A DNA stretch of 64,000 bases from Arthrobacter sp. (GCA_026393275.1 JAPLAM010000060.1:124001-188000); one strand, 5' to 3'; counted from the first letter of the stretch, positions 49,735 to 59,587 are shown. Notes: generated from the sequence alone by a model not told the origin. Made by a program: numbers and translations.

Positions 49735-50481
49735 ATGACTTACAAGCTGATTCTGCTGCGCCACGGCCACAGCGAATGGAACGCCAAGAACTTGTTCACC
49801 GGCTGGGTGGACGTCGACCTGAACGACCAGGGACGTGCCGAGGCGGTGCGCGGCGGCGAGTTGCTGGTGGAGAACGACGTCCTCCCGGACATTGTCTACA
49901 CGTCGCGGCTGAAGCGGGCCATCAACACCGCGAACCTCACCCTGGAGAAGGCCGACCGGGGCTGGATCGACGTCAAGCGCGACTGGCGCCTCAACGAACG
50001 CCACTACGGCGCGCTGCAGGGCAAGGACAAGGCCCAGACCCTGGCCGAATACGGCGAGGAACAGTTCATGACCTGGCGCCGGTCCTACGACACCCCGCCG
50101 CCGCCCCTCGCGGACGACTCCGAGTTCTCTCAGGTGGGGGACCCGCGCTACGCGGACCTCGGCGACGCAATGCCGCGTACCGAGTGCCTCAAAGACGTCC
50201 TGGTCCGGCTGCTGCCGTACTGGGAATCCGACATCAAGGAAGACCTCAAGGCCGGCAAGACCGTGCTGGTCACCGCGCACGGCAACTCGCTGCGGGCGCT
50301 GGTCAAGCACCTTGACGGCATCAGCGACGCGGACATCGCCGGCCTGAACATCCCCACCGGCATCCCGCTCGTCTACGAACTGGACGAAGACTTCAAGCCG
50401 CTGAACCCGGGCGGCACCTACCTCGACCCCGAGGCCGCCGCCGAGTCCATCAAGGCAGTGGCAAACCAGGGCAAGAAGTAA
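49735..50481 (+). CDS. gpmA: 2,3-bisphosphoglycerate-dependent phosphoglycerate mutase
   Basis: 248 residues. [10 protein letters not shown] contains the phosphorylated histidine (His10), with [15 protein letters not shown] (about 89-103) and the second catalytic His in [11 protein letters not shown] (about 181). It interconverts 3- and 2-phosphoglycerate in glycolysis. ATG 49735 (MTYKL) has AGGATG at the right distance; an in-frame ATG at 49726 (MKIMTYKL) lacks one. A hairpin at 50501-50543 ends it. Confidence 0.97.
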   Translation: MTYKLILLRHGHSEWNAKNLFTGWVDVDLNDQGRAEAVRGGELLVENDVLPDIVYTSRLKRAINTANLTLEKADRGWIDVKRDWRLNERHYGALQGKDKAQTLAEYGEEQFMTWRRSYDTPPPPLADDSEFSQVGDPRYADLGDAMPRTECLKDVLVRLLPYWESDIKEDLKAGKTVLVTAHGNSLRALVKHLDGISDADIAGLNIPTGIPLVYELDEDFKPLNPGGTYLDPEAAAESIKAVANQGKK

Positions 50482-50500
50482 CGCCTTTCGCACCCCGGAT

Positions 50501-50543
50501 ACGACGGCGGCCGGTCACCCCCAAGGTGACCGGCCGCCGTCGT
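50501..50543. terminator. Bidirectional terminator between gpmA and phoU
   Basis: A perfect 19-bp stem ACGACGGCGGCCGGTCACC and its complement (50501-50519 with 50525-50543, loop CCCAA). Both genes end at it; T-richness after the stem is modest. Confidence 0.75.
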
Positions 50544-50571
50544 GCTGTCCGCTGTTGGGACGGCAGAAGCG

Positions 50572-51234
50572 TCAGCTGTGCTCGATGCTGTTCGGCTGCC
50601 ACGCGCCGGTGACCAGGTAGGTGACCTTCTGCGTGACGGACACCCCGTGGTCGGCGAAGCGCTCGAAGTAGCGGCTGGCCAGGGCGACGTCCACGGTGGT
50701 GACCGGGGACCCCGGCCAGTCGCTGCGTGCGATGGCCTTGAAAACGCTCAGGTGGAGGTCGTTGACGACGGCGTTGGCCTTGAGGATGTCGCGGGCCACC
50801 TCCAGGTCGCGGGTCTCCAGCAGCACGGTGAGCTTTTCCGCGATCTCCAGGTCGTGCTTGGCGAAACTCTTGAAGGTCTCCTGCAGCGGCTCCGGGATGA
50901 CGTTGGCCGGGTAGCGGAGCCGGGCGAGCTGGGCGATGTGCCGGGCGAGGTCGCCCATCCGCTCCAGCGAGGCGCTCATCCGCAGCGAGCCCACGATCAT
51001 GCGCAGGTCGCTGGCAACCGGGCCCTGCAAGGCGAGGATGTCGATGGCACGCTCGTCGAGGCTGTTTTGCAGGAAGTCGATCCGGGCGTCGGCCGCGATG
51101 ACGTCCTCGGCGAGGTCGATGTCGGCGCCCTCGAAGGCTGTGGTGGCTTTCTCGAAGGCCTCGCTGACCAGTTTCGAGATTTCGATGAGCTGCTCACCGA
51201 CCTGGGCGAGCTCTTCCTGAAAAACCTTGCGCAC
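50572..51234 (-). CDS. phoU: Phosphate-signalling regulator PhoU
   Basis: 220 residues, two tandem three-helix PhoU repeats with the E/DxxxD metal-binding signatures (ASLERMGDLARHIAQLARL, about 79-97, and ASRYFERFADHGVSVTQ, about 184-200). PhoU links the Pst transporter to the SenX3 kinase, keeping the system off when phosphate is plentiful. Divergent from senX3 over 206 bp that include the PHO-box array. Confidence 0.95.
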   Translation of the reverse strand: MRKVFQEELAQVGEQLIEISKLVSEAFEKATTAFEGADIDLAEDVIAADARIDFLQNSLDERAIDILALQGPVASDLRMIVGSLRMSASLERMGDLARHIAQLARLRYPANVIPEPLQETFKSFAKHDLEIAEKLTVLLETRDLEVARDILKANAVVNDLHLSVFKAIARSDWPGSPVTTVDVALASRYFERFADHGVSVTQKVTYLVTGAWQPNSIEHS

Positions 51235-51332
51235 GGGTGCGTCCTTTCCTCGGAAACGTCGCCGGGCACCGCAGTGGCCGGCCCGTTTCGTTTCACCGTA
51301 GCGGCGTTCAACCTGTCACCCTTCCACTCTCC

Positions 51333-51376
51333 GGTGAACTGTTACGCCTCTATAGGTGAACGTTAGCTGAACCGGC
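51333..51376. promoter_or_regulatory. PHO-box array between phoU and senX3
   Basis: GGTGAAC at 51333-51339 and 51355-51361 and GCTGAAC at 51366-51372 lie in register with an 11-bp period (the second unit, 51344-51354, is degenerate). On the minus strand they read GTTCACC/GTTCAGC, the RegX3/PhoP box. They fall in the divergent promoter zone, so the module likely controls itself (binding inferred). Further GTTCAACC/GTTTCACC words occur at 51292-51320. Confidence 0.7.
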
Positions 51377-51440
51377 GCCGCAATCGCATACGTTTCGAAT
51401 TCCGGCGGGCCGCAGCGCATAAGCTGGAGGCGTGGACCCA

Positions 51441-52655
51441 ATGCTCATCGGTGTGATCGCGGGACTGATCGGCCTGTCGCTCGGCATCTTTGGCGTGCTC
51501 GCCTTCCGGGTGAGCGAGCAGCAGCGCAAAATCAGCGACGTCGAAACCGACGACCCCTCGCTCCCGGACGGCGCCGCCGAGGTGCTCGCCGTCGTCGGGC
51601 GCGCCTTTGTCGTGGTGGACGCGGTCGACGGCGTGGTGCGCGCCAGCCCGGCCGCCTACGCTTACGGACTGGTCCGCGGGCACACCGTGGTGCACCAGCA
51701 GCTGCTGGAGATGACCGCCAAGGTCCGGCGCGACGGCGTGATCCTGGAAAAGCAGCTCGAGCTGCCGCGCGGCCCGCTGGGTTCGGGAACCATTGTGGTG
51801 CAGGTCCGGGCGGCCATGCTCGGCGAGGAATATATCCTGCTCCTCGCGGACGACCGCACCGAGATCACCCGTACGGAAGAGATCCGCAACGACTTTGTTG
51901 CCAACGTTTCGCACGAGCTGAAGACACCGGTCGGCGCCATCTCGCTGCTGGCGGAGGCGCTGGAAGCCTCGCCCGACGATGAGGAAGCCGTCCGCCGGTT
52001 CGCCAAGCGCATGCACAAGGAATCCAGCCGGCTGGCCGCCCTGGTGCAGGACATCATCGAACTCTCCCGCCTGCAGGGCGCCAACGTGGCCCAGCAGGCG
52101 CACCCGGTGGACATCAACACGGTGGTCGCCGAGGCCGTGGACCGGTCCCAGCTCCCCGCCGAAAGCAAGAACATCGAGATTGTGGTGGGCGGCCGAGCCG
52201 ACGCGATGGTCTACGGCGACCAGGACCTGCTCGTCACCGCCTTACGCAACCTGATCGACAATGCCATCCGCTATTCGCCAGAGAACACCCGGGTGGGCGT
52301 CGGGGTGCGGGCCCGGGACGGCCTGGTCGCGGTCTCGGTGACGGACCAGGGGGAGGGGCTCAGTCCCGAGGACCAGGAACGCGTCTTTGAACGCTTCTAC
52401 CGCGTGGACACCGCCCGCTCCCGCCACACCGGCGGCACCGGGCTGGGCCTGAGCATCGTCAAGCACGTGATGGCCAACCACGGCGGCGAAGTGACCCTGT
52501 GGTCCCAGCCCGGACAGGGCTCCACCTTCACCATCCGCCTTCCCGAGATGGAAGGCCAGGACGAACCCGCGGCGGACCCCCGACGATCCCCGCAGAACGC
52601 ACGACCAGAACGACGTGACGCCGCCGGCGTCCATGAGCAAGGAGCTAGCGCTTGA
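51441..52655 (+). CDS. senX3: Phosphate-sensing histidine kinase SenX3
   Basis: 404 residues: one N-terminal membrane helix (about 3-20), a degenerate PAS-like sensor (about 45-135), HisKA with the phosphorylated His158 in VSHELKTPVGAIS, and HATPase_c with N-box and GLGLSIVKHVM (about 335-345). It phosphorylates RegX3 when phosphate is low. GGAGG (51426-51430) is 10 nt before ATG 51441 and only 1 nt before GTG 51432, hence ATG. Its stop overlaps regX3 (TTGA). Confidence 0.95.
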   Translation: MLIGVIAGLIGLSLGIFGVLAFRVSEQQRKISDVETDDPSLPDGAAEVLAVVGRAFVVVDAVDGVVRASPAAYAYGLVRGHTVVHQQLLEMTAKVRRDGVILEKQLELPRGPLGSGTIVVQVRAAMLGEEYILLLADDRTEITRTEEIRNDFVANVSHELKTPVGAISLLAEALEASPDDEEAVRRFAKRMHKESSRLAALVQDIIELSRLQGANVAQQAHPVDINTVVAEAVDRSQLPAESKNIEIVVGGRADAMVYGDQDLLVTALRNLIDNAIRYSPENTRVGVGVRARDGLVAVSVTDQGEGLSPEDQERVFERFYRVDTARSRHTGGTGLGLSIVKHVMANHGGEVTLWSQPGQGSTFTIRLPEMEGQDEPAADPRRSPQNARPERRDAAGVHEQGASA

Positions 52656-53332
52656 GCCGGATTCTTATTGTCGAGGACGAGGAATCGTTCAGTGACCCCC
52701 TCTCTTACCTGCTGGGCAAGGAAGGATTCGAGGTGGAAGTCGTGGACAACGGCCTCGACGCCATCACCGAATTCGACCGCAACGGCGCAGACCTGGTGCT
52801 GCTGGATCTGCAGCTGCCCGGGCAGTCCGGCACCGAGGTGTGCCGCCAGTTGCGGCAGCGGTCCTCCGTCCCGGTGATCATGCTGACCGCCAAAGATGCC
52901 GAGATCGACAAGGTGGTGGGCCTCGAACTGGGTGCCGACGACTACGTCACGAAGCCCTACTCCTCGCGGGAGCTGGTGGCCCGGGTCCGGGCCGTCCTGC
53001 GCCGCCACGGCGAACCCGAGGAGCTGGTCTCCAGTACCGTCCAGGCCGGTCCGGTCCGGATGGACATTGAACGGCATGTGGTCAGTGTGAAGGGCGAGCA
53101 GGTGTCACTGCCGCTGAAGGAATTCGAGTTGCTCGAGATGCTGCTGCGCAACTCCGGCCGGGTGCTCACCCGTGGCCAGCTCATCGACCGGGTCTGGGGC
53201 TCCGACTACGTGGGCGACACCAAGACCCTGGACGTGCACGTCAAACGGCTGCGCAGCAAGGTCGAGCCGGATCCCTCGGCGCCGCGATACCTGATCACGG
53301 TCCGCGGGCTGGGGTACAAGTTCGAGCCCTAG
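52652..53332 (+). CDS. regX3: Phosphate response regulator RegX3
   Basis: 226 residues, OmpR/PhoB type. Receiver domain with acidic pair E8/D9, phosphoacceptor Asp52 in LVLLDLQLPG and the conserved Lys in DYVTKPYSSREL (about 95); winged-helix DNA-binding domain from about 130 (GRVLTRGQLIDRVWGSDYVG). TTG 52652 overlaps the senX3 stop, with AGGAG 8 nt before. It activates phosphate-scavenging genes through GTTCACC-type boxes. A terminator follows after a short repeat tract. Confidence 0.96.
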   Translation: MSRILIVEDEESFSDPLSYLLGKEGFEVEVVDNGLDAITEFDRNGADLVLLDLQLPGQSGTEVCRQLRQRSSVPVIMLTAKDAEIDKVVGLELGADDYVTKPYSSRELVARVRAVLRRHGEPEELVSSTVQAGPVRMDIERHVVSVKGEQVSLPLKEFELLEMLLRNSGRVLTRGQLIDRVWGSDYVGDTKTLDVHVKRLRSKVEPDPSAPRYLITVRGLGYKFEP

Positions 53333-53356
53333 CCGGACGGCGCCGGGGGCGCCAAC

Positions 53357-53415
53357 TGGACGCAACAGCACGGAACGCAACAGCACGGAACGCAACAGCT
53401 AGGAACGCAACAGGA
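53357..53415 (+). repeat. Tandem 15-bp repeat, four copies
   Basis: Units ending GCAACAGC(A/T): a slightly short first copy (53357-53370), then CGGAACGCAACAGCA (53371-53385), CGGAACGCAACAGCT (53386-53400) and AGGAACGCAACAGGA (53401-53415). It lies between the regX3 stop and its terminator. No coding function; a simple slippage repeat. Confidence 0.75.
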
Positions 53416-53450
53416 GGGGCCCCCGCGGGTGCCCCCCCTCCTGTTTGCGT
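53409..53450. terminator. Terminator after regX3
   Basis: An 11-bp stem AACAGGAGGGG/CCCCTCCTGTT (53409-53419 with 53435-53445, GC-rich loop) followed by TGCG; the last repeat copy forms part of the left arm. It also faces the convergent lipoprotein gene. Confidence 0.7.
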
Positions 53451-53478
53451 GCGGCCGCGCCGCGGCCGGCGGCGGAGG

Positions 53479-54063
53479 CTAGTGGTTGCTGCTCGGCGAG
53501 GGGGTCGCGGACGCCGACGAGGACGGCGACGGCGTCGCGGTGCCGGAGGCGGTCCCGGTGCTCGTGGGCTCGGCGGTGGGCAGGTACTGCTTGTAGTCGG
53601 TGATCGTGCCGTCCAGGACCGGCATCTTGAACTTGGCGTTCAGGTTGGTGGCGTCTTCGCGGATGGTCACCTCGATCACGGAACCGGGCTTGCCGCCGGT
53701 GGTGCTGAGGACGGCCGGAGCGGTGTTGTCGTTCAGCAGGACATAGGCGTTCTTCTTGACCGGAACCTGGATCTGGGAACCGCCGGCGCCGTTGATGGTC
53801 AGTTTCACGTCGTTGGACGAGGTGTTGTACACGGCGCCGATCACGCGGCCTGCCTTGTTCTCGCCGTCGGACACGACCATCATGTTGCGGAGCTGGAGCG
53901 GGCCGAGATCCGTGCGCGTCCCGTCCGACGCCGAGTACTGCACAGAGGTCTGCTGGGGGTTGATATAGCCGCAACCGGTCACGGACAGCAGCCCAATGCC
54001 AAGAGCAGCCGTTGCCATTGCCAGCTTGCCGCGCCGGCCCCGGGTCATCGCAGTGAAACGCAC
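53479..54063 (-). CDS. Conserved lipoprotein
   Basis: 194 residues. Lipobox VTGC (Cys31) after a hydrophobic signal, then a folded part (about 35-165) with LQLRNMMVVSDGENKAGRVIGAVYN, and a Ser/Thr/Pro-rich tail with two repeats ATPSPSS. The pattern resembles actinobacterial lipoproteins next to phosphate genes (LpqE-like), but I cannot assign a role. GTG 54063 (VRFTAM) has AAGGAG 8 nt upstream and is preferred over the later ATG 54048. Confidence 0.82.
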   Translation of the reverse strand: MRFTAMTRGRRGKLAMATAALGIGLLSVTGCGYINPQQTSVQYSASDGTRTDLGPLQLRNMMVVSDGENKAGRVIGAVYNTSSNDVKLTINGAGGSQIQVPVKKNAYVLLNDNTAPAVLSTTGGKPGSVIEVTIREDATNLNAKFKMPVLDGTITDYKQYLPTAEPTSTGTASGTATPSPSSSASATPSPSSNH

Positions 54064-54410
54064 GTCACGCACTCCTTGAGAGTCTTGAAACATTATTCAG
54101 CCATAGCCTATCGGCAAGAGCCGTCAAACGCGGATTCGGGCTAGTACATAATGGCGCGCGCAAGCAACGCGGGGTGCTGCCCCCGCCACCCGCCGTCGAC
54201 CGCTGCGGTGACCGGTGCCGGGCCGTCAGGCAACGAATCCGTGACCCCTTGGCGGAGGGTGGTCGATGCACTATTATTCGCATCCGTCAAGGGTTTTGGA
54301 GGGCCGATTCCGACCATTTTCCGCGGATTTACGCGGTTTTGGACCAGGAACCATAGCAGTCATATGCCTTAATCGTGATAAACTGGTCTGCGGGAAAGGG
54401 GAATGTCCAC
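54064..54410. other. 347-bp divergent region upstream of the lipoprotein and carD genes
   Basis: Includes the lipoprotein leader and the carD promoter zone. A small dyad CCGCG/CGCGG flanks ATTTA near 54320, and TAAACT (54379-54384), 26 bp before the carD start, could be a -10. No gene seen. Confidence 0.5.
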
Positions 54411-54893
54411 ATGGTTTTTGAGGTCGGCGAAACAGTAGTTTACCCTCACCACGGTGCAGCAAAAATTGAAGAAATCAAGATGCGCACTGTCAAGGGCGAA
54501 GAGAAGATGTATCTCAAGCTCAAGGTGGCTCAGGGTGATCTGACCATTGAAGTTCCAGCAGAAAACGTTGACCTTGTTGGGGTCCGGGACGTAGTGGGCA
54601 AGGAAGGCCTGGAGCACGTATTCGACGTGCTGCGGGCCGAGTTCACTGAAGAGCCCACCAACTGGTCGCGTCGTTACAAGGCAAACCTGGAGAAGCTTGC
54701 TTCCGGTGACGTCATCAAGGTGGCAGAGGTCGTCCGCGACCTGTGGCGCCGAGACCACGACCGGGGTCTCTCCGCAGGGGAGAAGCGCATGCTGGCCAAA
54801 GCCCGCCAGATTCTGATTTCAGAACTGGCACTGGCGGAGAAGACCGATGAAGAGAAGGCTGCAAGCGTTCTCGACGAGGTCTTGGCTTCCTAG
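54411..54893 (+). CDS. carD: CarD-family transcription factor
   Basis: 160 residues. N-terminal RNA-polymerase-binding Tudor-like domain ([21 protein letters not shown], about 5-26) and a C-terminal helical DNA-binding domain (about 75-160) with [28 protein letters not shown] (about 84-111). CarD binds the polymerase beta subunit and stabilises open promoters; it is essential in mycobacteria. It is the first gene of the carD-ispD-ispF row typical for the phylum, though a terminator (54907-54940) follows, so ispD probably has its own promoter. Confidence 0.96.
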   Translation: MVFEVGETVVYPHHGAAKIEEIKMRTVKGEEKMYLKLKVAQGDLTIEVPAENVDLVGVRDVVGKEGLEHVFDVLRAEFTEEPTNWSRRYKANLEKLASGDVIKVAEVVRDLWRRDHDRGLSAGEKRMLAKARQILISELALAEKTDEEKAASVLDEVLAS

Positions 54894-54906
54894 CTAAGAA
54901 TCGAAC

Positions 54907-54940
54907 CCCGGTGGCGTAACGGCCGCCGGGCTTCTTTTTG
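54907..54940 (+). terminator. Terminator after carD
   Basis: CCCGGTGGC/GCCGCCGGG (54907-54915 with 54922-54930, one G-T pair, loop GTAACG) followed by CTTCTTTTTG, 14 bp behind the stop. Confidence 0.85.
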
Positions 54941-55051
54941 CCCAAAATCAGCCCAACTGACTGGCAGTTGCTGTCGTTTTGGGCCCTCAAAAGGACAACT
55001 ACTGCGAGCTACTTGGGCTGCGGCGGGGCGCCGGGACGTAGTCTTGTCGGC

Positions 55052-55870
55052 ATGAACACTGCATCGACAGCACCCGTCACCGCGGTCATCCTCGTCGCAG
55101 CCGGATCCGGCCAGCGCCTGGGCTACGGCATGCCGAAGGCCAAGGTGCCGCTGGGCGGCGACAGCATCCTCACGCACGCCCTGCGGGGCGTCGCCGCAGC
55201 TGGCATTGCCGGGCAGATCTGCGTGGCCATCCCGCCGGGAGATCCTGAACTCCGGGCCCAGTGCGAGGCGTTCGCGGCGGAACTGCAGGCCGAGCACACC
55301 CGCACCGCCGCGCAAGGGGAGGACGGGCTGCTGCCCGCGGTTACCACTGTTGACGGCGGGGCCAGCCGCGCCGACTCCGTGCGTGCCGCGCTTTCGGCGC
55401 TCGCGCCGGGCACCCAATTCGTCCTGGTTCACGACGCCGCCCGCGCGCTCACCCCGGAATCCGTCTTTCATCGCGTGGCCGCCGCACTCACGGCCGGAGC
55501 CGTCGCCGTCATCCCCGTGATCCATGTGGTCGACACCATCAAGACGGTGGACCCCACCTTCGGCGACGACGCCGACATCGCCCCGGAGATCGTCACCGGC
55601 ACCGCGCCCCGGGAAATGTTGCGCGCCGTCCAGACCCCCCAAGGCTTCGACCTCGCGACCCTGCGGGGCGCCCATGAGGCGGCGGTCGGATTCGACGGTG
55701 CACAGGCGGCCGCCGTCACGGACGACGCGATGCTGGTGGAGCTGCTGGGCTTCCCGGTCCACGCCGTGCGAGGCGCCAGCCAGTCGCTGAAGATCACCAC
55801 GCCGCTGGATCTCATCCTGGCCGAGGGCCTCCTCGAAGGCCCGCTGGGCGTGCGCTGGGTGGAGGGCTAA
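55052..55870 (+). CDS. ispD: 2-C-methyl-D-erythritol 4-phosphate cytidylyltransferase
   Basis: 272 residues. [19 protein letters not shown] (about 17-35) is the CTP-binding signature, [12 protein letters not shown] (about 129-140) the metal/substrate motif and [10 protein letters not shown] a family block. It makes CDP-ME from MEP in the MEP isoprenoid pathway. The gene is a little longer than the E. coli enzyme (extra residues near 85-95). It is followed 2 bp on by ispF, so the pair is co-translated. Confidence 0.96.
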   Translation: MNTASTAPVTAVILVAAGSGQRLGYGMPKAKVPLGGDSILTHALRGVAAAGIAGQICVAIPPGDPELRAQCEAFAAELQAEHTRTAAQGEDGLLPAVTTVDGGASRADSVRAALSALAPGTQFVLVHDAARALTPESVFHRVAAALTAGAVAVIPVIHVVDTIKTVDPTFGDDADIAPEIVTGTAPREMLRAVQTPQGFDLATLRGAHEAAVGFDGAQAAAVTDDAMLVELLGFPVHAVRGASQSLKITTPLDLILAEGLLEGPLGVRWVEG

Positions 55871-55872
55871 GC

Positions 55873-56388
55873 ATGGCCGCCGACCAGCCGCAACAGCGCC
55901 GGCTGCCCATCCCCAGGACCGGAATCGGCATCGACGTCCACGCCTACGCGCCCGAGGACGCGCCGCAGCCGCTGTGGCTCGGGGGCCTGCACTGGGACGG
56001 CGAGCGGGGACTCGCAGGCCACTCCGACGGCGACCCCGTGGCCCACGCCGCCGCCGACGCGCTCTTCTCCGCCTGCGGGATCGGGGACCTCGGCACGCAC
56101 TTCGGCACCGACCGCCCCGAATACGCCGGGGCCTCGGGCGTCACCCTGCTGGCCGAAGCAGCCCGGATCGTCCGCGCCGAGGGCTTCGAAATCGGCAACA
56201 TCGCCGTGCAGTTCGTGTCAAACCGGCCCAAGTTCGGTCCGCGCCGGGAAGAGTCCCAGCGGGTCCTGAGCGAAGCCGCCGGCGCGCCCGTGAGTGTCTC
56301 GGCCACCACCAGCGACGGACTCGGCTTCACCGGACGCGGCGAAGGCATCGCGGCCACGGCCACCGCCCTGGTCTACCCGGCAAGCTGA
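55873..56388 (+). CDS. ispF: 2-C-methyl-D-erythritol 2,4-cyclodiphosphate synthase
   Basis: 171 residues. GIDVHAY (zinc ligands Asp and His, about 17-23), [13 protein letters not shown] (about 49-61) and [16 protein letters not shown] at the end are diagnostic. It cyclises CDP-MEP to MEcPP, the step after IspD and IspE. The start is 2 bp behind the ispD stop with AGCATGG; the order matches most actinobacteria. Confidence 0.97.
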   Translation: MAADQPQQRRLPIPRTGIGIDVHAYAPEDAPQPLWLGGLHWDGERGLAGHSDGDPVAHAAADALFSACGIGDLGTHFGTDRPEYAGASGVTLLAEAARIVRAEGFEIGNIAVQFVSNRPKFGPRREESQRVLSEAAGAPVSVSATTSDGLGFTGRGEGIAATATALVYPAS

Positions 56389-56467
56389 GCCGGGCAGGCT
56401 GAGCGGCTCCGGGCTTTCGGGCCTACGCTTAGGGGATAACACCCTCCGGACTTGTCAGGAGCCTCCC

Positions 56468-56821
56468 GTGAAAAAGCTGCTTCCCGCCGTCGTCCTTCTT
56501 ACCGGAATGCTGCTGGCGGGATGCGCCGGCGCCCCCACGCCGCCGGTCACCACCACGCCCCGGCTGAGTGTGGACGACAGCTGTAAGTTTCTCAACACGG
56601 ACACGTTCGTGCCCGAGGGGAGCGATAAGGAAAAGGCCGCCCAGATCAGCCAGCATTACAAAGACGTCGCGGACAAGGTGGCGCCGGAGATCGCGGAGCC
56701 CATCCAACAGATGTCGGACATCATGAAGCAGGTGGCCGCGAGTTCCACCGGCACCCAGACCCAGGACCAGCTCACCCAGCTCAGGCAGCAGCTGGACAAG
56801 ATCGGCCAGCACTGCAAGTAG
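56468..56821 (+). CDS. Small putative lipoprotein
   Basis: 117 residues starting VKKLLPAVVLLTGMLLAGCA (GTG 56468). The lipobox LAGC places Cys19 after cleavage; the mature part has a helical stretch IQQMSDIMKQVAASS and Cys pairs DSCK (about 43) and QHCK at the very end, likely a disulfide. No family recognised. It is inserted between ispF and cysS, 79 bp behind ispF. Confidence 0.75.
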   Translation: MKKLLPAVVLLTGMLLAGCAGAPTPPVTTTPRLSVDDSCKFLNTDTFVPEGSDKEKAAQISQHYKDVADKVAPEIAEPIQQMSDIMKQVAASSTGTQTQDQLTQLRQQLDKIGQHCK

Positions 56822-56863
56822 GGCCGCAGGTCCGGCCTCCCGGGCATCGGCTAATCTGGAGCG

Positions 56864-58336
56864 GTGACCCTGCGCTTTTACGACACTGCATCCGCCGAAG
56901 TCCGCGACTTCGTCCCCCTCGTCCCGGGCAATGTGAGCCTGTACTACTGCGGCGCCACGGTGCAGGGCATGCCGCACGTCGGGCACATCCGCTCCGCGAT
57001 CGCCTTTGACCAGCTCACACGCTGGCTCGAGTACCGGGGCTTCCGGGTGACAGTGGTCCGCAACGTCACCGACATCGACGACAAGATCCTCGCCAAGTCC
57101 GCCGAATCATTCGACGGGGACTTCGCCGACGAGCCGGGGACCGTCCGGGACGAGGAATGGTGGGCCCTGGCCTACCGGTACGAGCAGGAATTCCTCAAGG
57201 CCTACGACGCCTTGGGAGTCTCCCGACCCACCTACGAGCCGCGCGCCACCGGGCACATCCCCGAAATGCACGCCCTCATCGCCACGTTGATCGACCGCGG
57301 CCACGCGTACCCGGCCCTCGACGACTCCGGCGACGTCTACTTCGACGTGCGCTCGTGGTCCAAATACGGCTCCCTGACGCGCCAGAACATCGACGATATG
57401 CAGGGCGCGGCGGATGCCGACCCCAGAGGGAAGAAGGATCCGCGCGACTTTGCGCTGTGGAAGGGCCACAAGGAAGGCGAGCCGACGACGGCGAGCTGGG
57501 ACTCGCCGTGGGGCGCCGGCCGGCCGGGCTGGCACCTGGAGTGCTCCGCGATGGCAAGCAAATACCTCGGTGCCGAATTCGATATCCACGGCGGCGGACT
57601 GGACCTCCGCTTCCCGCACCACGAGAACGAGATGGCGCAGTCGCAGGCCGCCGGCCAGGGGTTCGCGAACTTCTGGATGCACAACGGCATGGTCACCTAC
57701 GCGGGCGAGAAGATGTCCAAGTCCATCGGCAACACCGTCAGCCCTTCGGAGATGCTGGAACTCGCTTCGCCGCGGGTGGTCCGCTACTACCTGGGGCAGG
57801 CGCAATACCGCTCCGTGCTGGACTACCGTCCCACCTCGCTGGAGGAGGCCGCCGCCGCCGTCGAACGCATCGACGGGTTCATCAGCCGCGCCGTTCGGGC
57901 CCTGTCCCTGGGCGCCCCGTCAGAGGCCGGAAACTACACCTTCTTCACCTACGGCAAAGTGCCGGAGGCCTTTGAACGGGCCATGGATGACGACCTCAAC
58001 GTGCCCCAGGCCCTCGCTGTTGTCCACGAAACAGTCCGGTCCGGCAACACGGCCCTGACGGAGGGACGGCTGGAGGACGCACGGCAGGCACTGCACGATC
58101 TCCATGACATGCTGCGCGTTCTTGGCCTCAACGCCGTGGCTTCCGGTCCGGCAGCAGGCGGCCGGGAGATGGATGCGCTCAACGTACTGGTGGAGGCCCA
58201 GCTCGCCGCCCGCGCCCAGGCCCGTGCCACCAAAGACTGGGCCGCCTCGGACGCTATCCGGGACACGCTCGCGGCTGCCGGCGTCGTCGTCGAGGACGGC
58301 GCGGACGGCGCAAGCTGGAGCCTCAAGCGCGGCTAG
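56864..58336 (+). CDS. cysS: Cysteinyl-tRNA synthetase
   Basis: 490 residues of the class I enzyme. Zinc ligands include the [16 protein letters not shown] region (about 28-43), which holds the HIGH-type PHVGH, and the KMSKS loop appears as EKMSKSIGN (about 282-290). The all-helical C-terminal domain (about 350-490) ends [12 protein letters not shown] 56864 follows TGGAGCG. Two bases of wobble within the HIGH motif are typical of CysS. It is co-oriented with rlmB, 123 bp ahead. Confidence 0.96.
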   Translation: MTLRFYDTASAEVRDFVPLVPGNVSLYYCGATVQGMPHVGHIRSAIAFDQLTRWLEYRGFRVTVVRNVTDIDDKILAKSAESFDGDFADEPGTVRDEEWWALAYRYEQEFLKAYDALGVSRPTYEPRATGHIPEMHALIATLIDRGHAYPALDDSGDVYFDVRSWSKYGSLTRQNIDDMQGAADADPRGKKDPRDFALWKGHKEGEPTTASWDSPWGAGRPGWHLECSAMASKYLGAEFDIHGGGLDLRFPHHENEMAQSQAAGQGFANFWMHNGMVTYAGEKMSKSIGNTVSPSEMLELASPRVVRYYLGQAQYRSVLDYRPTSLEEAAAAVERIDGFISRAVRALSLGAPSEAGNYTFFTYGKVPEAFERAMDDDLNVPQALAVVHETVRSGNTALTEGRLEDARQALHDLHDMLRVLGLNAVASGPAAGGREMDALNVLVEAQLAARAQARATKDWAASDAIRDTLAAAGVVVEDGADGASWSLKRG

Positions 58337-58459
58337 ACCGCTTGGCCGCGGCGGAGCGGAGCGGACCGGCGGAGGACCCTGCGGTCGAGGATTTAGCTCG
58401 AGTCAGTAGACTGGAGTTCAGACTTATCAACGAATCGCGTAGTTAAAAGGGTGAAACTC

Positions 58460-59452
58460 ATGGCCAACAACGGTCGCCGCTCGGTCAAATTGAAGAAGGG
58501 CCCCACCGTCGGGACCGGAGGCCACGGCCGCAAGGCCCTTGAGGGCAAGGGCCCCACTCCCAAGGCGGAGGACCGCCCCTACCACAAGGCCCACAAGAAC
58601 AAGCAGCTCGCGGACCGCTCGGCGGCCAAGCGCGGTCCGGGCACCGGTGCCCGCAACGCCGGCGCCCGCTCGGGTCCCAAGGGCCGTGCCACCGAGGAAG
58701 TCGTCACCGGTCGCAACTCCGTAGTCGAGGCCCTCCGCGCCGGCATCCCCGCCAAGGCCCTGCACGTCGCCATCCGCATCGAGATGGACGACCGCGTCAA
58801 GGAGTCGCTCAAGCTCGCGGCCGAACGCGGCATCCCGCTGCTCGAAACCGGCAAGCCCGAACTGGACCGGATGACCGACGACGCCATCCACCAGGGCCTC
58901 GTGCTGCAGATCCCGCCGTACGAATACCAGGACGCCTTCGACCTGGCCGAGGAGACCATCGAGAGCTGGAAGAAGGGCCACGTCGCCAACGCGCCGCTCT
59001 TCGTCGCCCTTGACGGCATCACCGACCCCCGCAACCTGGGCGCGATTATCCGCTCGGTTTCGGCTTTCAGCGGCCACGGCGTGATCGTGCCGGAACGCCG
59101 CTCCGTGGGCGTCACCGCCTCGGCCTGGAAGACCAGCGCCGGCGCCGCCGTCCGCGTCCCCGTCGCCCGCGCCGCCAACCTCAACAGCACGCTCAAGGCC
59201 TTTAAGAACATGGGCATCTACGTGCTGGGCCTGGACGGCGACGGCGACGTTTCGCTGCCGGACCTCGCCCTGGCCACCGAACCGGTCTGCATCGTCGTCG
59301 GGTCCGAGGGCAAGGGCCTGAGCCGCCTGGTCCGCGAAAACTGCGACCAGATCGTCTCCATCCCGATCGACTCCGCCATGGAATCGCTGAACGCCTCCAT
59401 GGCCGTCGGCATCTCCCTCTACGAGGTCTCCCGACAGCGCGCCGCGAAGTAA
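58460..59452 (+). CDS. rlmB: 23S rRNA (guanosine-2'-O-)-methyltransferase RlmB
   Basis: 330 residues. A basic, disordered N-terminus (about 1-75, many KG/RG), then an SPOUT substrate-binding domain (GRNSVVEALRAG, about 84-95) and the knotted catalytic domain (about 170-330) with FVALDGITDPRNLGAIIRS, VVGSEGKGLSRLVRENCD and IPIDSAMESLNASMAVGISLYE. It methylates G2251 of 23S rRNA (E. coli numbering). I prefer ATG 58460 (AAAGG 10 nt before) to GTG 58451. Such basic extensions are common in actinobacterial RlmB. Confidence 0.93.
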   Translation: MANNGRRSVKLKKGPTVGTGGHGRKALEGKGPTPKAEDRPYHKAHKNKQLADRSAAKRGPGTGARNAGARSGPKGRATEEVVTGRNSVVEALRAGIPAKALHVAIRIEMDDRVKESLKLAAERGIPLLETGKPELDRMTDDAIHQGLVLQIPPYEYQDAFDLAEETIESWKKGHVANAPLFVALDGITDPRNLGAIIRSVSAFSGHGVIVPERRSVGVTASAWKTSAGAAVRVPVARAANLNSTLKAFKNMGIYVLGLDGDGDVSLPDLALATEPVCIVVGSEGKGLSRLVRENCDQIVSIPIDSAMESLNASMAVGISLYEVSRQRAAK

Positions 59453-59587
59453 GAGGCGCCGGGGTCGGGTCCCGCCACAACCGGATTTTTGCCGTCGCTT
59501 AGACACCTCCCGGCGCTTCGTTCGGCCGCGGGCGGCCTCTCTCCGCTCTGGTCGGCGATGCGCTCCTTGCAAAATTCCGTTTCCGGC

